Source of the DNA: Myxococcota bacterium
GTDB lineage: Bacteria; Myxococcota_A; UBA796; UBA9615; JAKLKC01
Assembly: GCA_023150875.1 (NCBI GenBank)
Contig: JAKLKC010000008.1
Coordinates: forward strand, 97,777 to 161,776
DNA length: 64,000 nucleotides
Direction: 5' to 3'
Shown: piece after piece, positions 41,992-50,568 of the stretch
Numbering within the stretch: the first letter of the stretch is position 1
Layout: the number at the start of each line of letters is the position of its first letter
Position numbers and translations under genes: made by a program
The notes under the pieces: generated by a model
Seen by the model: the letters and a program-made list of their open reading frames with translations, nothing else
Databases searched by the model: none
Told to the model about the DNA's origin: nothing

Positions 41992-42708
41992 TCAGGCGTC
42001 CTCGGCCCGCGGGTTCAGCCGGCGGACGGCGGGCCACGTGATGGCGCCGATGGCCAGCCCCACCACCGCCCCGGCCCCCAACTGGACCAGGATCGCCCCG
42101 GTGGGGGGGATCGAGGGGGGGACGAAGGCCAGTCCCAGGGCGGCCAGGGGGCGGGCCACCGCCCAGGCCAGAGCCGTGGCGGCGATCCACGGCCAAGCCC
42201 GCCGGACGCGGGGTCGGAGCACCCACCTCGCCTGGGAGGCGGCGATGGCCGCCCCTGTCACCGCCGGCAGGACCGCCGCGGAGAGCAACATGGGGAGGAG
42301 CACGTCCAGGGGGGGAGGCGAGGCGCCCTCCGGGGCGGCGGGGGGGGCGCTGGGATCCGGCGGAGGCGAGGCGCCGGCCTCGGTCACGGTGAGGAGGGTG
42401 GAGAGCACGAAGAGGGCCGCCACCGCGACCGCCGCCGCCGCCGCGAAGGCGGCGGGGGAGAGGCCGGGCAGGCGCCTCCGCAGGACCCAGCCCTGGGCGG
42501 CGGCGAGCGTGGCGGGCGGGGCCACGCTGGCGAGCAGCACGGCCACGAGGCCGAGGAGGGTGTCCAGCCACTCCGCCGAGGGCACCGGCATCCGGCTGAA
42601 GCCGAACCCGAGCGCCCCCGCGGTCGCTCCGCCCAGGATCTCCCCCGCCGCGCACGCGGCGAGCCACGCCCCCAGCAGGCCGGCGTCGGAGCCTCGTGAC
42701 CTCGTCAT
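41992..42708 (-). CDS. Uncharacterised membrane protein
   Basis: 238 residues with about six hydrophobic segments (for example LLGLVAVLLASVAPPATLAA, AAAAVAVAALFVLSTLLTV) and a Pro-rich linker at ~112-130 (ASPPPDPSAPPAAPEGASPP). No family recognised. GGGAGGT lies 5 nt before the ATG at 42706-42708. It is divergent from the SulP gene. Confidence 0.65.
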   Translation of the reverse strand: MTRSRGSDAGLLGAWLAACAAGEILGGATAGALGFGFSRMPVPSAEWLDTLLGLVAVLLASVAPPATLAAAQGWVLRRRLPGLSPAAFAAAAAVAVAALFVLSTLLTVTEAGASPPPDPSAPPAAPEGASPPPLDVLLPMLLSAAVLPAVTGAAIAASQARWVLRPRVRRAWPWIAATALAWAVARPLAALGLAFVPPSIPPTGAILVQLGAGAVVGLAIGAITWPAVRRLNPRAEDA

Positions 42709-42829
42709 CGCGGACCTCCCCCGCGGCGGACCCGCGGCTCCGGCCCGTCCGCGGCAGGATGCGTGCCAGCGGACAGGCCAGGCGCGGGGGAACCCGGGAG
42801 GGGACCCGCCGGTGGATGCGTCGGCGGCG

Positions 42830-42857
42830 TGGACGGCCCCGCCGTTTTCGGTATAAT
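42830..42857 (+). promoter_or_regulatory. Promoter of the SulP transporter gene
   Basis: A perfect -10 box TATAAT (42852-42857) with TGGACG (42830-42835) at 16 bp. The ATG at 42878 follows after 20 nt without a Shine-Dalgarno sequence, so the leader would be about 13 nt. Confidence 0.55.
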
Positions 42858-42877
42858 CGCGTAGGATTCAGTCGACC

Positions 42878-44689
42878 ATGCCCCGTACCCGCGTCCAGAC
42901 CGCCGAAGACCCCCACTCCGAGTCCCTCCCCGTCCCGGGCGCCGCCCTCCGGGCCGCCTTCAAGGACGGCTACGGCCTCGGGGACCTGCGGGCCGACGTG
43001 CTCGCGGGGCTGGTGGTGGGGATCGTCGCCCTGCCCCTCTCCATGGCCCTGGCCATCGCCAGCGGCGTGCCGCCGCAGCACGGGCTCTACACCGCCATCG
43101 TCGCGGGAGGAGTGATCGCGCTGCTGGGGGGCTCCCGCACCCAGGTCTCGGGGCCCACCGCTGCCTTCGTGGTGATCCTGGCGCCGATCTCGGCCCGCTT
43201 CGGCATCGGCGGCCTGCTGCTGGCCTCGATGATGGCGGGGGCGATCCTGATCGCCCTCGGCCTCGCGCGGCTCGGGCGCCTCATCCAGTTCATACCCCAC
43301 CCCGTGACCACGGGCTTCACGGCGGGGATCGCGGTGGTGATCGCCACCCTCCAGGTCCCGTCGTTCCTGGGGCTTCGGATCCCCGAGCTCCCCGAGTCCT
43401 TCCTGGGCAAGGTGGCGACCATCGCCGGTGCCCTGCCCACGGTCTCGGCGTCGGACGCGGGGATCGGGCTCCTCACCCTGGCCCTGCTCCTCTTCTGGCC
43501 GCGGATCGACCGGAGGTTGCCGGCCCCCCTCGTCGCCCTGGCGGCCGCCACCGCCGCCGCCGTGGGCCTCGACCACGGGCTCGCCGACTTCGACGTCGCC
43601 ACCATCGGCAGCCGCTTCTCCTACGTGCTGGGCGGCGAGACCCGCTCGGGGATCCCTCCCCTGCCTCCCCTGCCGGTGCTGCCCTGGACGCTCCCCGGGC
43701 CGGACGGGCAGCCCCTCGTGCTGTCGCTGGAGACGCTGCGGGCCCTGCTGCCCTCGGCCTTCGCCATCGCCGCCCTCGGGGCCATCGAGTCCCTACTCAG
43801 CGCCGTGGTCGCCGACGGCATGGCCCGGACCCGGCACGATCCCGACGTGGAGCTCGTCGCCCAGGGCGCGGGGAACCTGGTGGCCCCCTTCTTCGGAGGC
43901 TTCGCCGCCACCGGCGCCATCGCCCGCACCGCCACCAACATCCGCGCCGGGGGGCACTCGCCCGTCGCCGCCACCGTCCACGCGGCCTTCGTGCTGGCCG
44001 CCATGATGCTCCTGGCCCCCCTCCTCGCCCACCTGCCCATGGCGTCGCTGGCGGCCCTGCTCCTGGTCGTCGCCTGGAACATGAGCGAGGTCAAGCACTT
44101 CGCCCACGTCTGCCGCGTGGCGCCCCAGAGCGACGTGCTGGTGCTGGTCACCTGCTTCACCCTCACGGTGGTCTTCGACATGGTGGTCTCGGTCACCGCC
44201 GGCGTGGTGCTCGCCGCCTTCCTGTTCATGCGGCGCATGGCGGAGATCAGCGGGGCCCGCCTGGCCGTGGGGGAGCACCCGGACCTCCGCACCCCCCTCC
44301 CCGACGGCGTGGTCCTGTACCAGATCGCGGGCCCCCTGTTCTTCGGCGCCGCCCAGAAGGCGATGTCCAGCCTGGACGCCATCGGCGCGGGGGTGAAGGT
44401 GGTGCTGCTGGACCTCTCCGCGGTCCCGGCGATGGACGCCACCGGCCTGGTCAACCTCCAGTCCTCCCTGGACCGCCTCCGGCGGGACCGGATGCTGACC
44501 ATCCTCGTGGACGTCCAGGCCCAGCCCATGCGGGTGCTCCAGCGGGCCGGCGTGGAGGCGGGACCGGGGCGCCTGGCCTTCGCCCCCGACGTCGCCGCCG
44601 CCCTCGCCCGCGCCCGCCAGCACCTCGCCGAACTGCCCCTCCACTCGGGCTCCCACAGGGCGATCCGGGCGGCGGACGGCGGGGGCTGA
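42878..44689 (+). CDS. SulP-family anion transporter with STAS domain
   Basis: 603 residues. The membrane domain begins with DLRADVLAGLVVGIVALPLS, the SulP signature region, then VPPQHGLYTAIVAG, QVSGPTAAFVVIL and about 12 segments to ~430. A C-terminal STAS domain (~470-590) includes VVLLDLSAVPAMDATGLVNL. SulP proteins move sulfate, bicarbonate or C4-dicarboxylates (DauA type); the substrate is undetermined, and no carbonic anhydrase gene is adjacent. Confidence 0.94.
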   Translation: MPRTRVQTAEDPHSESLPVPGAALRAAFKDGYGLGDLRADVLAGLVVGIVALPLSMALAIASGVPPQHGLYTAIVAGGVIALLGGSRTQVSGPTAAFVVILAPISARFGIGGLLLASMMAGAILIALGLARLGRLIQFIPHPVTTGFTAGIAVVIATLQVPSFLGLRIPELPESFLGKVATIAGALPTVSASDAGIGLLTLALLLFWPRIDRRLPAPLVALAAATAAAVGLDHGLADFDVATIGSRFSYVLGGETRSGIPPLPPLPVLPWTLPGPDGQPLVLSLETLRALLPSAFAIAALGAIESLLSAVVADGMARTRHDPDVELVAQGAGNLVAPFFGGFAATGAIARTATNIRAGGHSPVAATVHAAFVLAAMMLLAPLLAHLPMASLAALLLVVAWNMSEVKHFAHVCRVAPQSDVLVLVTCFTLTVVFDMVVSVTAGVVLAAFLFMRRMAEISGARLAVGEHPDLRTPLPDGVVLYQIAGPLFFGAAQKAMSSLDAIGAGVKVVLLDLSAVPAMDATGLVNLQSSLDRLRRDRMLTILVDVQAQPMRVLQRAGVEAGPGRLAFAPDVAAALARARQHLAELPLHSGSHRAIRAADGGG

Positions 44690-44789
44690 GGGGCGGACGC
44701 GCTCCGTCCACCCGCTGGCGAGGCCGGGCGGGGCGCGCAGGGTAAGGGGGACGGCCCCGCGGGCAGGGGGGCAGCCGGGCGGAGGGGCG

Positions 44790-45848
44790 ATGGAGATCGC
44801 CGTCTTCGACACCCACCGCTTCGACCGCGAGGCGCTGGAGCGGGCCAACGTCCGCTACGGGCACCGGCTGGAGTTCCTGGAGCCCCGCCTCACCTCGGCG
44901 ACGGCGGCGCTGGCCCAGGGCTCGGGGGCGGTGTGCTCCTTCGTCAACGACCGCGTGGACGCCGAGGCGCTGGAGCGGATCGCCGCCGCGGGGGTCCGCC
45001 TGGTGGCCCTGCGGGGCGCGGGATACAACCACGTCGACCTCGCCGCCGCCGCGCGCCTCGGGATCCCGGTGGTGCGGGTGCCGGAGTACTCGCCCCACGC
45101 CGTCGCCGAGCACGCCATCGCCCTCCTGCTCGCCCTGGTGCGGGGGATCCCCCGGGCCCGCGACCGGGTGCGGGACCTGAACTTCTCGCTGGAGGGCCTG
45201 GTGGGCTTCGACCTCCACGGCAAGACCGCGGCGGTGGCGGGCGCCGGCCGGATCGGCAAGGTGGCGGCGCGGATCCTGGCCGGGTTCGGCTGCCGCGTGT
45301 TGGTGTACGACCGGACGCCGGACCCCGAGATCGCCGCCCTCCCGGGCGTGCGCTACACGGACCTGGACGAGGTCTACCGGGAGTCCCACGTGATCAGCCT
45401 GCACGTCCCGCTGACTCCGGAGACCCACCACCTGCTGGACGCCGCCGCGTTCTCGCGGATGAGGCGGGGCGTCTACGTGGTCAACACCGGCCGCGGTGCC
45501 CTCATCGACACCCGGGCCCTCATCGAGGCCCTCAAGAGCGGGAAGGTCGGCGGCGCGGCCTTGGACGTCTACGAGGAGGAGGAGGGGATCTTCTTCCGCG
45601 ACCTCTCGGACCAGGTGCTCCAGGACGACGTCCTCGCCCGGCTGCTCACCTTCCCGAACGTGCTGGTGACGGCGCACCAGGCCTTCCTCACCCGCGAGGC
45701 CCTGGACAACATCGCCGACACCACCCTGGCCAACGTCACCGCCTTCGAGCGGGGCGAGCCGCTGGTCAACGAGGTCCGCGCCGCCGACGTGTTGGGACCG
45801 GCGCTGGAGGGGGAGGACGGCCCCCGGGCGGCGCCGCCGGCGGTCTGA
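44790..45848 (+). CDS. ldhA: D-lactate dehydrogenase
   Basis: 352 residues aligning over its whole length with E. coli LdhA-type enzymes: ALRGAGYNHVDL, RVPEYSPHAVAEHAIALLLA, RDLNFSLEGLVGFDLHGKT, the NAD motif GAGRIGKVAARIL, catalytic R in NTGRGALIDT, E in the DVYEEEE region and H in TAHQAFLTREAL. Reduces pyruvate to D-lactate with NADH, cytosolic. GGAGG lies upstream of the ATG at 44790. Together with the AckA-PduL fusion it hints at fermentative ability. Confidence 0.93.
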   Translation: MEIAVFDTHRFDREALERANVRYGHRLEFLEPRLTSATAALAQGSGAVCSFVNDRVDAEALERIAAAGVRLVALRGAGYNHVDLAAAARLGIPVVRVPEYSPHAVAEHAIALLLALVRGIPRARDRVRDLNFSLEGLVGFDLHGKTAAVAGAGRIGKVAARILAGFGCRVLVYDRTPDPEIAALPGVRYTDLDEVYRESHVISLHVPLTPETHHLLDAAAFSRMRRGVYVVNTGRGALIDTRALIEALKSGKVGGAALDVYEEEEGIFFRDLSDQVLQDDVLARLLTFPNVLVTAHQAFLTREALDNIADTTLANVTAFERGEPLVNEVRAADVLGPALEGEDGPRAAPPAV

Positions 45849-45889
45849 AGGGGGGGGGCTCGGGGCCTCCCGAGCCGCCCGAGCCGCCG

Positions 45890-46933
45890 CTACGGCGCCC
45901 GGCCGGTCAGCATCACCGCCAGGGGCACGGTGAGCAGGCGCTTCGACTTCAGGCCCGTGAACCCCGCCCCGAGCAGGAAGCCCCGCATCGTCTCCTCGGG
46001 CAGGGCCCGCGTGCCGTTGATCAAGAAGAACATCAGCTCGTTGAAGCCCGCCGCCGCCGACAGGTCCCCCTCGGCCGCGGAGTGCTCGGAGTCCAGCACC
46101 ACCACCGTGCCCCCGGGACGCAGCGCCCCGCGCGCCCGCTCCAGCGCCCACCGGCCGTCGGCCTCGGAGAGGTTGTGGAGGATGTTGAACAGGAGCACGA
46201 CGTCGTAGCCCTCCCCCCACTCGACCTCCCGGAGATCGCCTCGTACGTAGGAGATCCGGTCCGCCATGCCCGCCTCCGCGACCAGGACCTCGCCGTGGTC
46301 CGCCGCGTCGGGCAGGTCCAGCACCGTGGCCCTCAGCCCCGGGAACCGGCGGCAGAAGCCGGCGGAATACATGCCGTGGCCGCCCGCGACGTCCAGGAGG
46401 CTGCGGGGCGGCCCTCCCAAGGGCGCGCGCCGCGCGATCTCGCCGCTGGCGATGCGGGCGAACGAGGCGAGCCCTCGCATGTAGGCGCGCCAGAACTCCG
46501 CCGGCCGTCCCGGCCGGTGGAAGTCCTGGGTCACCCCGTGGCGGACCGCGTCCTCGAGGTCGGTGAACTGCTCCCACAGCAGTCCGACGAACCGGACGGC
46601 ATCGACCATGGACCTCTTGCCGCCGGAGAGCAGCCAGCGTCGGGCATCGGGGGCGAGCCGGAAGCGGTCGCCGCGGCGCCGCAGGAGGCCGAAGCCGTTG
46701 AGGGCGTGGAGCAGCATGCGCGTGCCATGGGGGTCGGTCCCCACGGCCAGGGCGACCTCCTGGTCGCTCCGCTCCCCCTCCGCCAGGGCGTCGAAGACGC
46801 CGAGGTTCACGGCGGCGACCACGACGCGGCTCAGTCCCATGCCCCACGTCACCGTCACCAGGGGGGTGGGCAGGAGGCCGCTGGCCAGGGCGATCCGCTC
46901 GAGCATGCCGTCGGGGACGATGCCGAGGTTCAT
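45890..46933 (-). CDS. SAM-dependent O-methyltransferase-type protein
   Basis: 347 residues. An N-terminal winged-helix dimerisation domain (VVVAAVNLGVFDALAEGERS, LLHALNGFGLLRRRGDRFRL) and a Rossmann methyltransferase domain with LLDVAGGHGMYSAGF (motif I, GG-HG variant), VVLLFNILHNLSEAD (the LHxxxD region) and GGTVVVLDSE. It has the layout of plant/bacterial small-molecule O-methyltransferases. No biosynthetic cluster is adjacent; the substrate is unknown. Confidence 0.88.
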   Translation of the reverse strand: MNLGIVPDGMLERIALASGLLPTPLVTVTWGMGLSRVVVAAVNLGVFDALAEGERSDQEVALAVGTDPHGTRMLLHALNGFGLLRRRGDRFRLAPDARRWLLSGGKRSMVDAVRFVGLLWEQFTDLEDAVRHGVTQDFHRPGRPAEFWRAYMRGLASFARIASGEIARRAPLGGPPRSLLDVAGGHGMYSAGFCRRFPGLRATVLDLPDAADHGEVLVAEAGMADRISYVRGDLREVEWGEGYDVVLLFNILHNLSEADGRWALERARGALRPGGTVVVLDSEHSAAEGDLSAAAGFNELMFFLINGTRALPEETMRGFLLGAGFTGLKSKRLLTVPLAVMLTGRAP

Positions 46934-47002
46934 CCGATCCTCCCCCGCGGACCGTGGGGCCCGGGCGACACGGTGCTCGACCCGCCGCGGGCGGACGTCG
47001 GA

Positions 47003-48229
47003 TCAGGGCGCATCCGGGTTCCACACGACGCGGACGTCGGTGAAGGCGTCGATGGGCGGTCGGCCGGGCTCGTGGGCCACCAGGTCGGCCCAGATCGTCG
47101 CCCGGGGCTCGGCGCGGGCCACGTAGACCGCGGCGGCCAGCGCCGGCAGGGCCGCGGCGATCAGCAGGCCGTCCACGGCGCGGCGGCCCAGGGTTCCGGA
47201 TCGCCCCAGGGAGACGGCCGCGGGCACCGCCAGGGCGGGGAGGTTCAGGACGTACCACGGCAGCACGTTGGGGAGGGACTTCAGCGCCGCCACGTAGACC
47301 GCCAGTGCCAGCAGCGCCAGGGTCGCCCCCATCCGCTCGGCGGGCGCGCGGAGGGAGCGATGGCGGAGGTGGACCACCGTCGCCCCCAGGAGGAAACCGG
47401 CCAGGGCGTAGGTCGAGAGCTGGTTCCACAGCACGTTGGCCGGCGTGCTCCACCGGGCGAGCTGCGGGCTGAAGGGGTTCCAGGGGAAGTGGTTGACCGT
47501 CAGCAGGGCGCTGTGGCGCCAGACGTTCTCCGCCGCGGGCCAGGCGAGGTGGGCCAGGGCCAGGATCGAGAGCCCCGCCAGCCCCCCGGCGACCGCCGCC
47601 AGCCCTCCACGGGCGCCCCTCCGGGACGCCGCCCACAGGAGCCAGGGCACGAGGAGCACCGGCGCGAGCTTCACCTGCACCGCCACGGCCAGGGAGGCCC
47701 CGGCGACGAAGAGACGCCCTCGGGTCAGGGCCAGCGTCGCGAGCAGGACGAAGAGGGTCTGGAGGGGCTCGAACTGGCCCTCGCTGGAGACCCACCACAG
47801 GGAGGCGGGGAGGGCCCAGTAGAGCAGGCCCGCCCAGCGGCGGCCGGTGAGCACGCCCACCAGCACGGCGTTCGCCGCCTCGAGGGCGGTGAGGGCGAGG
47901 CGGGCGGCGAGAAGGGTCGGGGAGATCGCGGCGATCCCGGCGAAGAAGGCCAGCGGCACGGGCGGGTAGTTGTAGGGGTGCCCCGAGAAGGGCACGGAGC
48001 CGAGGCCGCCCTGCATCCCCGCCAGGGGGATGGCGGCGATCCGAGGGCCCATCTCGCCGACCAGGGCGCCGTAGACCACCTGGCGGGCGAGGTCCGACGA
48101 CTCCAGCGGCGCGCGGCAGCACCACGCCAGCCGGAGTGCCAGGACCGCCACCGCGAGCGTGAGGGCGGCGATCCGGGCGGGGGAGATCCCCCGGGGACGA
48201 GGAGGCACGGGGGACGACGGGACGAGCAT
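47003..48229 (-). CDS. GT87/DUF2029-like integral membrane glycosyltransferase
   Basis: 408 residues with about 10 hydrophobic segments. The first extracytoplasmic loop has SSDLARQVVYGALVGEMG and the region GHPYNYPPVPLAFFAG, resembling GT-C-fold mannosyltransferases (GT87) that use polyprenyl-phosphate sugars. Probable role in a cell-surface glycan or glycolipid. 21 nt downstream begins the lipoprotein's end on the same strand. Substrate unknown. Confidence 0.75.
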   Translation of the reverse strand: MLVPSSPVPPRPRGISPARIAALTLAVAVLALRLAWCCRAPLESSDLARQVVYGALVGEMGPRIAAIPLAGMQGGLGSVPFSGHPYNYPPVPLAFFAGIAAISPTLLAARLALTALEAANAVLVGVLTGRRWAGLLYWALPASLWWVSSEGQFEPLQTLFVLLATLALTRGRLFVAGASLAVAVQVKLAPVLLVPWLLWAASRRGARGGLAAVAGGLAGLSILALAHLAWPAAENVWRHSALLTVNHFPWNPFSPQLARWSTPANVLWNQLSTYALAGFLLGATVVHLRHRSLRAPAERMGATLALLALAVYVAALKSLPNVLPWYVLNLPALAVPAAVSLGRSGTLGRRAVDGLLIAAALPALAAAVYVARAEPRATIWADLVAHEPGRPPIDAFTDVRVVWNPDAP

Positions 48230-48250
48230 GGGGCCTGGAAGGGCGGGGGC

Positions 48251-49561
48251 TCAGCAGCCGGGATCGGCGGCGATCTCCGCCTCGGTCCGGGGGACCACGG
48301 TGACCGAGGGTTGGTGGAGTGCGTACAGGTCCTCCACCCAGAGGTCCAGGCAGTAGGGATCTCCGGTGGACGGGCAGGGCAGGCAGGAGATCCCCAGGAG
48401 TCCGACGAAGTCGCAGGCCGCGCCCACGCCTCCGAGGTACTCGTCCATGGGGCGGGTGTCGATGGACCCGATCACGAAGACCTCCTGCATCGCCGAGCCG
48501 TCGGGGGCGAACTCGCCGATGACCAGGAGGTCCTCGACCCGGATCTCGGTCCCCTCGACCGTGGCCTCCAGCGTCGCCGGGCCCACCTGGAAGTCGGGGT
48601 CGTCGAAGATGCCCGGGACTCCGCCCCCGAGCTCCACCGTCGCCTGGCAGCGGTCCTGGGCGGGGGGCCCCCCGCCGGCCTCCACCATGGCCGCGAGGAC
48701 CCGGACCGTGCCCTCCCCCGCGTCCAACTCCACCGGCGAGAGGAGCAGGGGCAGCTCCGAGACCAGCAGGTCCAGCACCGGCTCGATGCCCGCGGGCTCC
48801 ACGATGGTCCCGGAGAAGGCGTCCAGCAGGTAGGTCCTCCCCACGAGGGAGTCGGGATCGTCCACCGGGATGCTCTCGTCCACGCGGACCCAGATCGAGG
48901 CGGTGGCGGAGAGCCCGGCGGCATCGGTGGCGGTCGCGGAGACCTCGTATTGACCCGGAGGGAGCCCGGAGGCGTCCCAGGTCGCCTGGAACGGCGGCCC
49001 GGTGAGGGCCTCCAGGAGGACGCCGTCCACGGAGACGTCCACGGAGGGGACGGGGCTGGTGTCCGTGATGGAGAGCTCGACCGCGACCACGCCCTCCACC
49101 TCTCGGCCGTTCTGGGGGGTGACGAAGGCGATCTCCGGCGCGTGGTTGTCGACCCCCACCTCCCGCTCCGCCGCTCCGGAGTTCCCGTTCCGGTCGTAGG
49201 CGACCGCCTGGACGACGTGGGGTCCGTCGGAGTACGGAGCGGTGTCCCACGGTGCGGTGAACGGCGAGGCGTCGTCGGAGACGAGGAGCACGCCGTCCAC
49301 CAGGAGGTCGACGCGTTCGATCCCCGACGCGTCCGAGGCGACGGCGGAGACCTCCACGACCCCGCTGGCGTAGGCCGACGCCGGAACGGTGAGCTCGACC
49401 TCGGGGGGAACGAGGTCGGGACCGGAGGTGTCGTCGTCGGCGACGTCGTCGTCGGAGTCGTCGTCGGAGGTGTCGTCGTCCTCGACCGCGTAGGGTCCCG
49501 GGGACGACGTGCATCCGAAGGAGAGCAGGGCCAGGACCAGGGCGCCGGAAACGCATCGCAT
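48251..49561 (-). CDS. Lipoprotein with Asp-rich linker and Ig-like domains
   Basis: 436 residues. Lipoprotein signal ends in LLSFGC (C17). An Asp/Ser/Thr linker (VEDDDTSDDDSDDDVADDDT) follows, then two to three Ig-like/cadherin-like repeats (VEVSAVASDASGIERVDLLV, VAVELSITDTSPVPSVDVSV) to about residue 255, and a ~180-residue C-terminal domain with several Cys (ISCLPCPSTGDPYC, AADPGC). Probably exposed on the cell surface. The linker type is shared with the VWA lipoprotein at 11084-13258. Confidence 0.8.
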   Translation of the reverse strand: MRCVSGALVLALLSFGCTSSPGPYAVEDDDTSDDDSDDDVADDDTSGPDLVPPEVELTVPASAYASGVVEVSAVASDASGIERVDLLVDGVLLVSDDASPFTAPWDTAPYSDGPHVVQAVAYDRNGNSGAAEREVGVDNHAPEIAFVTPQNGREVEGVVAVELSITDTSPVPSVDVSVDGVLLEALTGPPFQATWDASGLPPGQYEVSATATDAAGLSATASIWVRVDESIPVDDPDSLVGRTYLLDAFSGTIVEPAGIEPVLDLLVSELPLLLSPVELDAGEGTVRVLAAMVEAGGGPPAQDRCQATVELGGGVPGIFDDPDFQVGPATLEATVEGTEIRVEDLLVIGEFAPDGSAMQEVFVIGSIDTRPMDEYLGGVGAACDFVGLLGISCLPCPSTGDPYCLDLWVEDLYALHQPSVTVVPRTEAEIAADPGC

Positions 49562-49680
49562 CGTGCGCTGCCCCTCCCGGGGCGACCGCGGGCTCCGTCC
49601 GAGCGCGGCGGGTGGCGGGCGGGCGGGCGAGCGGGCATGGACAGCGTAGCGGAATGTGGGCCCGCGCCTCAACAGCCCCC

Positions 49681-50373
49681 CTACCCCCCCACCACGAAGT
49701 GCCGCGCCACGATCCCCCGGGTGAACGACGGCCGCAGGTAGAACCCCCGCGGGTTCGTGCGCACCCACTCCGCCTCGTCGCCCAGGGCCCACGTCATCTC
49801 GCGCGCGTGGGCCGCCTTGGGTCGCACCTGCAGGGCCTTCCCCAAGTGGGCGGTGAGGCGGCCGTGCTCGCCGCCGACGACGAGCGCGGTCAACTCGTCC
49901 CAGTCCGAGCGCAGCAACGCCTCCTCTTCCGGTGACGGGGACCAGAGCAGCGGTCCCCCCACCCTCTTCTCTCCCACCGGATCCTCCGCGTCCCCCACCA
50001 CCAGGATCCACAGGACGCGGGCGAGCTTGCCCCGGACCCAGGAGGACTCCCACGGCACCACGAGGGACCCGTCCAGGGGCGCGTTGCACACGTACGTGGA
50101 TTCCCGGGGCAGGCCGCGGCGGTCGACGGGGAGGGTCTTCAGCTCGATCCCCAGGTGGGGGAAGTCGGGCTCGGCCCTGGAGCCCGCGCTCGCTCCCAGC
50201 ACCGACTCCATCAGCCGCCCCGCCCAGCCCTTCGAGCGGCGCGGATCCCCGGGGACGACCACCCCGTGGCGCCCGGCGACCCAGGCGAGGGTCCGGCCGG
50301 ACAGCGCGCGGGCGCGCAGGAGGAGCTCCGCCTCGGTGGACGGTGGGGGGAGGGGCAGGGGCTTCGCGGGCAT
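49681..50373 (-). CDS. mutH: DNA mismatch repair endonuclease MutH
   Basis: 230 residues, against 229 in E. coli, collinear over the whole length. The catalytic residues sit at the same numbers as in E. coli: E56 in LMESVLGASAGS, D70 in EPDF, E77 and K79 in GIELKT. Further matches are VGGPLLWSPSPEEEALLRSD and PRGFYLRPSFTRGIVARHF. In E. coli MutH nicks the unmethylated strand at hemimethylated GATC when activated by MutS-MutL, and depends on Dam. No dam, mutS or mutL is in the window. A -10-like TACACT lies 11 nt before the ATG. It lies upstream of the Ig-like lipoprotein gene on the same strand. Confidence 0.95.
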   Translation of the reverse strand: MPAKPLPLPPPSTEAELLLRARALSGRTLAWVAGRHGVVVPGDPRRSKGWAGRLMESVLGASAGSRAEPDFPHLGIELKTLPVDRRGLPRESTYVCNAPLDGSLVVPWESSWVRGKLARVLWILVVGDAEDPVGEKRVGGPLLWSPSPEEEALLRSDWDELTALVVGGEHGRLTAHLGKALQVRPKAAHAREMTWALGDEAEWVRTNPRGFYLRPSFTRGIVARHFVVGG

Positions 50374-50384
50374 CGTCCCGCGGG

Positions 50385-50390
50385 AGTGTA
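50385..50390 (-). promoter_or_regulatory. -10-like box upstream of mutH
   Basis: Minus-strand TACACT ends 11 nt before the mutH ATG (50371-50373). No -35 box is visible at 16-18 bp. The stretch from 50374 to 50568 is the divergent gap to the BNR protein gene. Confidence 0.3.
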
Positions 50391-50568
50391 CCAGCGCCGG
50401 CGGCGGCCCGGCCGCCTCGCCCCGACGGCCCACGGCGCGGGGGGATCCCCCCCTCCCGTCACCTACGGCGGTCCCCCCGGCGCCCGCGGACACGCTCCTG
50501 GCCGGCCGCGTCGGGCCGCTTTAGGCCACCCCTCAGTGCACCCGCCCCACACCCGGGAGGCCCGCTCG

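Noticed and set aside
44451..49556. Open frame of about 1,700 codons on the minus strand
   Set aside because: It is a shadow of the real genes ldhA, methyltransferase, GT87-like and lipoprotein; its Arg/Pro/Gly-rich product has no domain and its long openness follows from extreme G+C.
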